Assembly: GCA_007136055.1 (NCBI GenBank)
Contig: SLHT01000186.1
Location: 1-5,834, forward strand
From: Syntrophomonadaceae bacterium
GTDB taxonomy: Bacteria > Bacillota > Dethiobacteria > DTU022
Direction: 5' to 3'
Length of the DNA stretch: 5,834 nucleotides
A model generated the notes under the pieces. It was not told where the DNA came from, did no database searches, and worked only from the letters and a program-made list of their open reading frames with translations. Below are positions 1-5,212 of the stretch, in pieces (positions within the stretch are counted from its first letter, which is position 1; each line of letters opens with the position of its first letter). The position numbers and the translations under genes are program-made.

Positions 1-286
1 ACTGTTTTTCTCTTGACAGGGTTTCCGGATCAACATCCAGTTGTTTAATAACATGTCTTACATTATCAAAATGCTTCTGAAATATTTTTGAAATATTACG
101 ATGACGCTGAGAAAAATTAGTCAGCACGCGGTTTAATGTAAACCTGATCTCTTCATCTGGCAAAGATAGTATTTTAGGTATGATAATTTTTGCCCTTTCA
201 TCACCACCGGGCATATAATATTGGGCGATAACTCTTTTCGAATCCGGATAAAACCTTATATCTTTACGGTCAACCTCTATAGCCAA
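1..286 (-). CDS. GH130-family glycosidase / beta-mannoside phosphorylase, N-terminal part (cut by window edge)
   Basis: The first 95 codons are present and the gene runs off the left edge. The start is TTG (286..284), chosen because AGGAGG (297..302 on the complement) lies 10 nt upstream. I recognise the N-terminus as that of the long GH130 (DUF377/PF04041) proteins. It opens with IEVDRKDIRFYPDSKRVIA, then an amphipathic stretch with SLPDEEI, and then FSQRHRNISKIFQKHF, which holds the RHR motif typical of this group. Family members cleave or phosphorolyse beta-mannosides, including beta-1,2- and beta-1,4-linked mannosides, in the cytoplasm. The five-bladed propeller and the catalytic residues lie outside the window, so neither substrate nor mechanism can be assigned. 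A candidate promoter just upstream suggests it is transcribed separately from the U32 gene. The family call is from memory of the N-terminal pattern and is fairly, not fully, secure. Confidence 0.7.
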   Translation of the reverse strand, partial: MAIEVDRKDIRFYPDSKRVIAQYYMPGGDERAKIIIPKILSLPDEEIRFTLNRVLTNFSQRHRNISKIFQKHFDNVRHVIKQLDVDPETLSREKQ

Positions 287-296
287 GCCTTAGATC

Positions 297-302
297 CCTC
301 CT
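297..302 (-). promoter_or_regulatory. Shine-Dalgarno site that fixes the TTG start of the GH130 gene
   Basis: On the minus strand AGGAGG is followed by a 10-nt spacer and then TTG. There is no ATG or GTG in the same frame between this site and the conserved N-terminus, so the rare start codon is the best choice. Confidence 0.7.
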
Positions 303-323
303 ACCTGAAAATAACACTTTTAT

Positions 324-329
324 ATTATA
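324..329 (-). promoter_or_regulatory. Candidate -10 box of the GH130 promoter
   Basis: A consensus TATAAT lies on the minus strand in an AT-rich stretch, with a TG dinucleotide two bases upstream. It would start transcription near 317 and leave a leader of about 30 nt carrying the AGGAGG. No good -35 hexamer sits at 16-18 bp (GTGCAT is at 17), so this is a moderate call resting on the -10 box and its position. Confidence 0.4.
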
Positions 330-375
330 AACAATTTTTATGATCTATGCACGTAATTTAAACAATTAATACTAT

Positions 376-450
376 TTATTGCCGCTCTCTAACAAAATAA
401 ACTTCTTCACCTGCAACCGCCTTGAGAAAACAAGGCTTTAGAGCAGACAT
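376..450 (-). CDS. Doubtful 24-codon reading frame between the U32 and GH130 genes
   Basis: From ATG (450..448) to TAA the frame encodes MSALKPCFLKAVAGEEVYFV followed by RERQ. It can also be read from an in-frame TTG ten codons upstream, directly after a TAA. I do not recognise it. In its favour, the composition looks protein-like, with no runs of rare residues, and a GGGGAGGG lies upstream. Against it, that ribosome-binding-like site is about 17 nt from the ATG, beyond the usual range, and is partly locked in a perfect 6-bp hairpin. The frame could be a small protein, the tail of a decayed gene, or chance. Confidence 0.2.
   Translation of the reverse strand: MSALKPCFLKAVAGEEVYFVRERQ
419..436. 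repeat. Perfect 6-bp hairpin (GCCTTG / CAAGGC)
   Basis: GCCTTG (419..424) and CAAGGC (431..436) are exact inverted repeats around a 6-nt loop. There is no T-run on the minus strand after it, so it is not a convincing intrinsic terminator for the U32 gene. On the plus strand only TTT follows. Its role is unknown. Confidence 0.4.
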
Positions 451-453
451 AGT

Positions 454-472
454 GAGGGTGATAACTACCCTC
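454..472. repeat. Perfect 6-bp hairpin (GAGGGT / ACCCTC)
   Basis: GAGGGT (454..459) pairs exactly with ACCCTC (467..472) around a 7-nt loop. On the minus strand the stem swallows part of a GGGGAGGG and ends 3 nt before an ATG at 450. No U-tract follows, so a terminator is unlikely. It may be an RNA or operator element. Confidence 0.4.
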
Positions 473-504
473 CCCTGCAATTAAATATAACAATCAGAAT
501 AATT

Positions 505-543
505 CTTAAAAAGTTTGCCTTAGGTTAAGATACTGGCTCAGGC
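505..543 (-). terminator. Weak candidate intrinsic terminator of the U32 gene
   Basis: Immediately after the TAA of the U32 gene, the minus strand reads GCCTGAG, a 13-nt loop, then CTAAGGC. This gives 6 of 7 pairs with one G-A mismatch, and AAACTTTTTAAG follows. The stem is short and imperfect and the T-run has only five T, so it is tentative. It is nonetheless the only stem followed by T residues in the gap. Confidence 0.3.
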
Positions 544-1770
544 TTAATCGTTTTTTCGCCTGATCAGGGCATGTTCGCTTATTTTGCAACCATTTTTTAA
601 TCTCACGGGGACACTGACATAATAGCTGTTATGGGCTTCTTCCAAACTATTTCCCGTCTTTTCATCGGTGATCATATCTGCGCTAACCTTAATAATATCC
701 GAACAGCGGGGATCAAGTATTTCTAAAACATTCCCTAAAGCAACCCTGTTTCGGACCTTGATTTTCAAAATATTACTTTCAAGATTATGGTCATCTACAA
801 TTCCTACAAAATCATAACCCCTGATATAGGAGGAATCTGCCATATACTCTGTTTCGTTTGCGAGTTCGGGCAGATAAAAACCCGTCGTGTATGGCCGGTG
901 AGATACTTTTTTAAGCTCATCCAGCCAATCCGGCATAAATCTGTATGCCATACTGAATTGACAAAAACTATCCAAAGCGGCCCTGTAAACCCTGGTTACT
1001 GCAGCGACATAATAAGCCGTTTTCATCCGCCCTTCGATCTTTAAGCTGTCCACCCCTGCAGCAGCCATCTGCGGGATATGTTCAATCATGCAAAGATCCC
1101 TGGAATTCAAAATGTAAGTTCCCCTGACATCTTCATGAATAGTTTGCTCTTCACGGCTGACGGCTTCTTTTAGAAGATATTCCCATCGACAGGGCTGGCT
1201 GCAATGCCCTCGATTAGCGGAGCGTTTATTCAAAAAACTTGAGAGCAGGCAGCGGCCCGAATAAGCGATGCACATCGCACCATGAACAAATACCTCCAGC
1301 TCCATCTCGGGCACTTTTTCCTTAATTGCCCCGACCTGTGAGAGGCTGAGTTCGCGGGCCACCACGATCCTGTCCACACCCTGGTTCCGCCAAAACTTTA
1401 CACTTTCACTGTTTGTTGTATTAGCCTGGGTACTCAGATGTATTTTAGTTTCAAATCCAAGCTCGCGAATCCGCCGAATTACCCCCGGATCAGAAACAAT
1501 AACAGCATCAATACCCATATCTACAGCCTCTTTAAAATAAGCTATCATCTCTTCAAAATCTTCATCAAAGGCAAAAATATTCATCGCCAGGTAAACCTTC
1601 CGCCTGTGATCATGGGCAAAGCGAATCCCTTCTGCAAGATCACCTAAGGAAAAAGATGTATCAGGCGCTCTTAAAGAATAAGTTCCGGCGCCGCAGTAAA
1701 CAGCATCGGCTCCAAATCGAATTGCGGTTTTAAGTTTTTCCAGATTACCGGCTGGTCCTAAAAGTTCCAT
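544..1770 (-). CDS. trhP: U32 family protein, YegQ/YrrO (TrhP)-type tRNA U34 hydroxylation protein
   Basis: This 408-residue protein is complete. It begins MELLGPAGNLEKL, the usual U32 start. It carries the U32 signature EVFVHGAMCIAYSGRCLLSS at residues 159-178, then HCSQPCRWEY and SLKIEGRMKTAYYV (242-255). Cys167, Cys174, Cys190 and Cys194 form the expected cysteine cluster, with Cys227 nearby. Order and spacing match E. coli YegQ and Bacillus YrrO from memory, including SDPGVI, IHLSTQAN and the HRPYTTGF segment. YegQ/TrhP proteins are required for prephenate-dependent formation of 5-hydroxyuridine at wobble U34 of tRNA. The old 'peptidase' label comes from collagenase-like relatives. YegQ is longer (about 450 residues), and the insert after the cysteine cluster is shorter here. 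No Shine-Dalgarno is visible before the ATG; TATAAT ends only 6 nt upstream. Family is certain; the exact subgroup is likely. Confidence 0.9.
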   Translation of the reverse strand: MELLGPAGNLEKLKTAIRFGADAVYCGAGTYSLRAPDTSFSLGDLAEGIRFAHDHRRKVYLAMNIFAFDEDFEEMIAYFKEAVDMGIDAVIVSDPGVIRRIRELGFETKIHLSTQANTTNSESVKFWRNQGVDRIVVARELSLSQVGAIKEKVPEMELEVFVHGAMCIAYSGRCLLSSFLNKRSANRGHCSQPCRWEYLLKEAVSREEQTIHEDVRGTYILNSRDLCMIEHIPQMAAAGVDSLKIEGRMKTAYYVAAVTRVYRAALDSFCQFSMAYRFMPDWLDELKKVSHRPYTTGFYLPELANETEYMADSSYIRGYDFVGIVDDHNLESNILKIKVRNRVALGNVLEILDPRCSDIIKVSADMITDEKTGNSLEEAHNSYYVSVPVRLKNGCKISEHALIRRKND

Positions 1771-1776
1771 GTTTTG

Positions 1777-1782
1777 ATTATA
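1777..1782 (-). promoter_or_regulatory. Candidate -10 box abutting the U32 start (possible leaderless mRNA)
   Basis: On the minus strand TATAAT is followed by CAAAAC and then the ATG of the U32 gene. If used, transcription would begin at or within a base or two of the ATG, in keeping with the absence of a ribosome binding site. The -35 at 17 bp (TTTATC) is poor, so this remains a hypothesis. Confidence 0.35.
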
Positions 1783-1824
1783 CTATAATATTTTCGGGGG
1801 ATAAAGCTGGAAGTATTTTCAATA

Positions 1825-1849
1825 TTATGCTGCTTCAAGGACAGCATAA
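1825..1849. repeat. 8-bp perfect inverted repeat between divergent genes
   Basis: TTATGCTG (1825..1832) and CAGCATAA (1842..1849) are exact inverted repeats separated by 9 nt. The element lies about 45 bp upstream of the -35 box of the DUF3159 gene and about 55 bp upstream of the U32 start, a typical place for an operator or activator site serving either gene. Neither strand has a T-run directly after it, so a terminator is unlikely. Confidence 0.5.
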
Positions 1850-1891
1850 CCTAACTGCCATATTTTTTCACCCACTGAAAGCAATATCATT

Positions 1892-1921
1892 TTGACTTAT
1901 AGATGGATACTTTGATATTAT
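1892..1921 (+). promoter_or_regulatory. Promoter of the DUF3159 gene (extended -10)
   Basis: TTGACT (1892..1897), an 18-bp spacer and TATTAT (1916..1921) preceded by TG and one base (1913..1915) form a good housekeeping sigma-factor promoter. The predicted start near 1928 leaves a leader of about 34 nt containing CAGGGAG. Confidence 0.65.
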
Positions 1922-1961
1922 AAATTTACGATACAAAAAATATTATCAGGGAGCATGTCAT

Positions 1962-2633
1962 TTGAAGGCAAAAATAGAAGAAATACTGGAAGAATTAAAA
2001 ACCGTGGTTTCAGGCAAAACAAGTGATGCCCTTTTCCCCCCGTTAATCTTTGTACTTGTCAATGGGATTTTCAGTTTGAATAGTGCAGTTTTAGCAGCCC
2101 TGGGGTTCGCCCTGTTGCTGGGGGTCTCACGAATTGCCCGCAAACAAACCTGGCTATATGCCCTGGGTGGCTTCTTAGGGGTTGCCCTGGCTGCGGGGTT
2201 AGCTTACCTGACCCGCAGCGCCGCCAGCTATTTCATTCCTGCAATCATCAGCAGCGTCCTGTTAGTTTTAGTAGCGTTGGTCAGCATTCTCACCGGCAAA
2301 CCCATTGCTGCCTGGGCCAGTCACCTGACTCGCGGATGGCCCCTGGATTGGTTTTGGCGTAAAGATATAAAACCGGCCTATATGGAAGTAACCTGGTTAT
2401 GGACTGTATTTTTCTCTGTGCGTCTGGTTGTGCAATTTTTCCTGTTTCAAACAGGAGACGCAGCCACGCTGGCCTGGGCCAACACACTGTTAGGATGGCC
2501 TTTACTTGTCATTATTCTAATCATTACCTACATTTACGGTATCTGGCGTCTTAAGCAGCTTGGAGGGCCTGGCATAGAAGAATTCAAAACAGGAAAAGAG
2601 CCACCCTGGCAGGGACAGACACGCGGGTTTTAA
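1962..2633 (+). CDS. DUF3159 family integral membrane protein
   Basis: This 223-residue protein uses a TTG start with GGGAG (1949..1953) 8 nt upstream. The ATG at 1955 is in a different frame. After an acidic amphipathic N-terminus (residues 1-15), hydrophobic segments lie near 24-37, 40-57, 66-83, 92-111, 144-162 and 175-194. They are followed by a hydrophilic tail with PPWQGQ. I recognise the DUF3159 (PF11361) pattern: PPLIFVLVN, then an Arg/Lys-rich turn SRIARKQ, then GGFLGVALAA, FIPAII, a central RGWPLDWFWRKD loop, and RLVVQFFLF with LGWPLL near the end. The family is best known from Actinobacteria and has no established biochemical role. It stands alone, transcribed away from the U32 gene, and its stop lies 4 bp from that of the convergent CHAP gene. 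No function can be assigned. Confidence 0.75.
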   Translation: MKAKIEEILEELKTVVSGKTSDALFPPLIFVLVNGIFSLNSAVLAALGFALLLGVSRIARKQTWLYALGGFLGVALAAGLAYLTRSAASYFIPAIISSVLLVLVALVSILTGKPIAAWASHLTRGWPLDWFWRKDIKPAYMEVTWLWTVFFSVRLVVQFFLFQTGDAATLAWANTLLGWPLLVIILIITYIYGIWRLKQLGGPGIEEFKTGKEPPWQGQTRGF

Positions 2634-2637
2634 GCTA

Positions 2638-3831
2638 TTAATAATCCGATTCGAGTCCAAATGATTCGATTAATCTCAGGACATATTGCATGATTAAAAC
2701 AACATCGCGAATATCAACTTTACCGTCTTCGTTTACATCGGCTGCCTTTTTTTGGTCCTCGTCAAACACTTCGGTTTTCATTACATAGTGCATTGTTAAC
2801 GCTGCATCGCGGACATTGACCTGTCCGTCACCGTAAACATCACCCGGTTTATAAGCGGGGCTTAAATCAAGCTCCTTTTCCGGCCCTGGGTTAAAACTAT
2901 TATTAGATTCCTGTTCAGGTTCGGGTTCAGGTTTTGGCGCATGTTCTTCCGGTTCTGGTTCTGGTTCAGTATCCTGTTCTGGTTCAGAATCTAGGTTTGT
3001 TTCAGCATCTGGATCACCTTCAAACCCGGAATCAGGATCAGGTTCGGAATCATTATCGGGTAAGCCTGCCTTTTCCAGGTACGTTTCCGCCATCCATCCA
3101 AACATGATTTCTCCGTCTATATCCAATGCTGCATACCACCAGTAGTGATAGGAAAAAAAACTCCCGGGTTGTGAAGCATAGATCCCGTTGCTAACGTGTT
3201 CCTGCACCTCGGCAATCGTCCCTTTTTCAAGCAGAACAGATGGCTGGTTAACTCCTTCCAAACGGAAGTTTAGCCTGTTTGCAGTGGTTTTCACTTTTTC
3301 TCCCGGATCAAAACGCTTCGAATAGCCCGGCCCTTCAGGTACAATGATAAAAGCGGTCGGCCAAATACTATCATCCGGATTTATGATCCGCGTACGATAA
3401 GTTGTCCCGCTACTGCCTGAATCAGAAACCAGTACTGATCCGTCCTCTTTGACCACTTCAACCACACCGACATGACCCCGTGAACTTTCGAAAAAAGCAT
3501 TGCTTTCCCAATAAGCTATCGATGCGGTTGCGGGTGTATCTGATACTTCAGCGCCTCTTGCGGCATCATCAGCCCAGCTGTTAGCATTAAAATGCATGCT
3601 ATCGAGGGCATATTTGCAATAACCTAACTGCAGCATCCGTCCGTGAGCATACCAGGTGCAATTACTACCCTTTGATGGGAAAAAGTTAAAGATCGTATAC
3701 TCGGGTAAATCGGGCCAGTTGTCGAATTCTTGCCTCGTCAAAACATGGTTATCATCACCTGCAATTACCTGAGAGCTAAACATCACCAATAATGCTGTTA
3801 TAAAAATGATGAGCTTTATTATTTGACGCAT
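2638..3831 (-). CDS. Secreted CHAP-SH3b-dockerin protein (probable peptidoglycan hydrolase)
   Basis: The protein has 397 residues from ATG 3831..3829. A longer in-frame start at 3918 overlaps the upstream gene and lacks a signal peptide, whereas this one has AGGAG just upstream and AAAGGTGG 9 nt away. Order: signal peptide (1-24, cleavage near VIA); CHAP amidase/peptidase (about 48-166) with the nucleophile Cys58 in SNCTWYAHGR and catalytic His120 in RGHVGVVEVV; an SH3b domain (about 174-254, NRLNFR to FGWMAETYLE); an acidic Glu/Pro/Asp linker (258-320); and a type I dockerin (329-390) with two calcium loops. CHAP domains cleave peptidoglycan cross-bridges or amide bonds, SH3b domains bind wall, and dockerins bind cohesins. 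The first loop has Tyr333 where Asn/Asp is usual; the second (DVNEDGKVDIRD) is canonical. It lies 40 bp downstream of the heliorhodopsin gene with no terminator between, so the two are likely cotranscribed. The exact bond cleaved is unknown. Confidence 0.85.
   Translation of the reverse strand: MRQIIKLIIFITALLVMFSSQVIAGDDNHVLTRQEFDNWPDLPEYTIFNFFPSKGSNCTWYAHGRMLQLGYCKYALDSMHFNANSWADDAARGAEVSDTPATASIAYWESNAFFESSRGHVGVVEVVKEDGSVLVSDSGSSGTTYRTRIINPDDSIWPTAFIIVPEGPGYSKRFDPGEKVKTTANRLNFRLEGVNQPSVLLEKGTIAEVQEHVSNGIYASQPGSFFSYHYWWYAALDIDGEIMFGWMAETYLEKAGLPDNDSEPDPDSGFEGDPDAETNLDSEPEQDTEPEPEPEEHAPKPEPEPEQESNNSFNPGPEKELDLSPAYKPGDVYGDGQVNVRDAALTMHYVMKTEVFDEDQKKAADVNEDGKVDIRDVVLIMQYVLRLIESFGLESDY
2868..3060 (-). 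repeat. Acidic Glu/Pro/Asp linker encoded by imperfect GGTTCA/GGTTCT repeats
   Basis: On the plus strand this stretch is a run of near-repeats of the hexamer GGTTCNGG, giving (SE)PEP/EPD runs in the protein (about residues 258-320). The longest pure stretches are EPEPEPEE and PEPEPEQE. It is the flexible spacer between the wall-binding and dockerin modules, and a place where length could vary between strains by slippage. Confidence 0.6.
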
Positions 3832-3871
3832 AAGCTCCTGCCACCTTTGATCTGACTTGATAATCGCTGTG

Positions 3872-5056
3872 CTAGGTAGGCTGCATAACTCCGAAATATA
3901 CCAGCCAGGCCAGAACACTCTTGGCCACCAAACTTAAAATAATATAACCTCTTTCACCATATAGATAATCCGCCCATTTACCGACCTGCTTATATTGCAG
4001 AATCATGTTGATCGGGAAAAGGTTAAAAAACACAAAGTACGAGCCTATAATCGCATATACAAACCAGGGAACTTCGGCAGGATCTGCATTGCCCAAAGCG
4101 TGTAAAATAATCACTACCCAGGGACCAAGCCCGGCGATAAGGCCAAATACAAAAGGTGACCATACCGTTTCTTCCGTATACTGATTGATCCGTTCCATCA
4201 ACAGACCAAACCAGTTCATCGATGCATTGAGGATAAAGATAGCAATCAGAGCCCCTATACCGTAAACCCCGAAAAGCATAGCAATTAAAATGATCATCAA
4301 CGATGAACTTAGGGAGTACTCATACCAGCGAAACTTATTGATCCCTTTCTCTAAATCCCGATTATATATACTGTTAATTCCGGGCATAACAATGATAAAG
4401 TGAGCCAGCGCTGAAAGCAGCAGGAAAAACGAAACAAATATCGCAAACGGGACTTCACCTAGTTGTTCCGGATTAGTCACCAGGCGCATACTGGTAGTGT
4501 CAAACTGAAGGAAATATGACCTAACCGGGGTCCTGAAAGCGCTGATTTGATCTATAGTTAAAGCAAAATACAGCATCAAAGCACCCTGGATAAGATGTAA
4601 AAACCCCATTACAAAGTTGAACTTCTTTAAATAAGAAAAACTAATCTCGCGCCGCTTTTTATGGTGTTTTCTTTCCTCTAATTCATCTAGCCTTTCTTGC
4701 AGTTCACGGTTCAAATGCTCCAGCTCCCGGCAGTCTTCCGTTTCGGAGACCTGGCCGTTTAGTGTTTGCTTATTCCCGACGAACTTTCCAGATTTCCACT
4801 CACCAGACTTTTGTGTCCCGTCAGATTTAGTAAGCGTCCCCCGGCCATGTCTCTTACCCTCTTTCCAGTCCCCAAAATATTTACTGCCATCGGGATTAAT
4901 TAAAACTCCCCTACCATTAGGCTTGTCATTTTCCCATTCACCTTCATATTTCGTTCCATCAGGACGAATCCATATCCCATAACCGTGCCGTTTATTGCCA
5001 TCCCACTCACCCTTATATTTCGTGCCGTCAGGATAAGTATAGATGTCTCTGTTCAT
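3872..5056 (-). CDS. MORN-repeat heliorhodopsin fusion
   Basis: The protein has 394 residues from ATG 5056..5054. This start has AGGAGG 7 nt upstream, which rules out the ATG 7 codons earlier. Four MORN repeats span about 8-95 (PDGTKYKGEW ... HGYG; PDGTKYEGEW ... NGRG; PDGSKYFGDW ... HGRG; a weaker SDGTQKSGEW). A charged heptad-like segment (105-135) ends in a basic KHHKKRR run. The rest is a heliorhodopsin with seven membrane spans near 146-168, 202-224, 242-264, 267-288, 298-321, 330-355 and 370-390. Key residues seen: RWYEYSLSSS with counterion Glu246, SLVAKS with retinal-binding Lys379, Ser375, His154 in FLHLIQ and His219 in ALAHF. Heliorhodopsins bind retinal, have a slow photocycle, do not pump ions, and have a cytosolic N-terminus. 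MORN repeats often bind phospholipids or proteins. I recall such fusions being reported in Firmicutes. No retinal synthesis gene is in the window. Light sensing or signalling is likely; the output is unknown. Confidence 0.93.
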   Translation of the reverse strand: MNRDIYTYPDGTKYKGEWDGNKRHGYGIWIRPDGTKYEGEWENDKPNGRGVLINPDGSKYFGDWKEGKRHGRGTLTKSDGTQKSGEWKSGKFVGNKQTLNGQVSETEDCRELEHLNRELQERLDELEERKHHKKRREISFSYLKKFNFVMGFLHLIQGALMLYFALTIDQISAFRTPVRSYFLQFDTTSMRLVTNPEQLGEVPFAIFVSFFLLLSALAHFIIVMPGINSIYNRDLEKGINKFRWYEYSLSSSLMIILIAMLFGVYGIGALIAIFILNASMNWFGLLMERINQYTEETVWSPFVFGLIAGLGPWVVIILHALGNADPAEVPWFVYAIIGSYFVFFNLFPINMILQYKQVGKWADYLYGERGYIILSLVAKSVLAWLVYFGVMQPT

Positions 5057-5063
5057 CCCAAAT

Positions 5064-5069
5064 CCTCCT
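5064..5069 (-). promoter_or_regulatory. Shine-Dalgarno site that fixes the heliorhodopsin start
   Basis: A consensus AGGAGG with a 7-nt spacer to ATG 5056 decides the start. The alternative ATG at 5077 lies upstream of this site, so the site would fall inside the coding sequence. Confidence 0.85.
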
Positions 5070-5091
5070 GTTAACATAATTAATCAACCTC

Positions 5092-5118
5092 TATAAGCAA
5101 AAGCAGACTTTGCTTATA
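5092..5118. promoter_or_regulatory. Perfect 10-bp inverted repeat upstream of the heliorhodopsin gene (candidate operator)
   Basis: TATAAGCAAA (5092..5101) and TTTGCTTATA (5109..5118) are exact inverted repeats around a 7-nt centre, 36 bp before the start codon. The outer arm contains a minus-strand TATAAG -10-like box, with ATGACA (5134..5139 on the complement) as a possible -35 at a short 15-bp spacing. A bound dimer would then cover the promoter. Alternatively, the transcript could fold into a hairpin in the leader. No U-tract follows on the minus strand, so it is not an ordinary terminator. Confidence 0.6.
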
Positions 5119-5212
5119 ATTGAGGCCAGATCCTGTCATTTTAAATGCTGACAATCTATTGTTTCTACATATTACCACAAATTACAAGAAAAATAAAACT
5201 ATTCAACTCTGA

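Noticed and set aside
454..472. Hairpin considered as the U32 terminator
   Set aside because: No T-run follows on the minus strand, and it lies about 70 bp beyond the stop.
787..1044. Plus-strand open frame of 85 codons inside the U32 gene
   Set aside because: It lies antisense to a conserved protein, has no ribosome binding site, and its sequence resembles no family. It is a frame shadow.
1438..1647. Plus-strand open frame of 69 codons inside the U32 gene
   Set aside because: Antisense shadow of conserved U32 sequence, without a start signal.
1955..1957. ATG just upstream of the DUF3159 TTG start
   Set aside because: It is in a different frame that soon loses resemblance to any protein. 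The TTG has the better-placed GGGAG.
1958..2143. Minus-strand open frame of 61 codons over the DUF3159 start
   Set aside because: Antisense to the DUF3159 coding region, with no ribosome binding site.
2290..2487. Minus-strand open frame of 65 codons inside the DUF3159 gene
   Set aside because: Antisense shadow. Arg/Pro/Trp-rich composition typical of a wrong frame.
2868..3060. Regular GGTTCNGG repetition suggestive of a CRISPR or tandem repeat array
   Set aside because: The repeats are imperfect, have no unique spacers of constant length, and simply encode the Glu/Pro/Asp linker in frame.
1846..3634. 13-base word ATAACCTAACTGC occurring both near 1846 and near 3622
   Set aside because: One shared 13-mer is about what chance gives in 5.8 kb, and the second copy is within conserved CHAP coding sequence.
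3832..3918. Longer N-terminus (29 extra codons) for the CHAP-dockerin gene
   Set aside because: It would overlap the heliorhodopsin 3' end and bury the signal peptide. ATG 3831 has AGGAG upstream and opens directly with a signal peptide.
5057..5077. ATG seven codons upstream of the heliorhodopsin start
   Set aside because: The only AGGAGG lies between the two ATGs, at ideal spacing for the downstream one.
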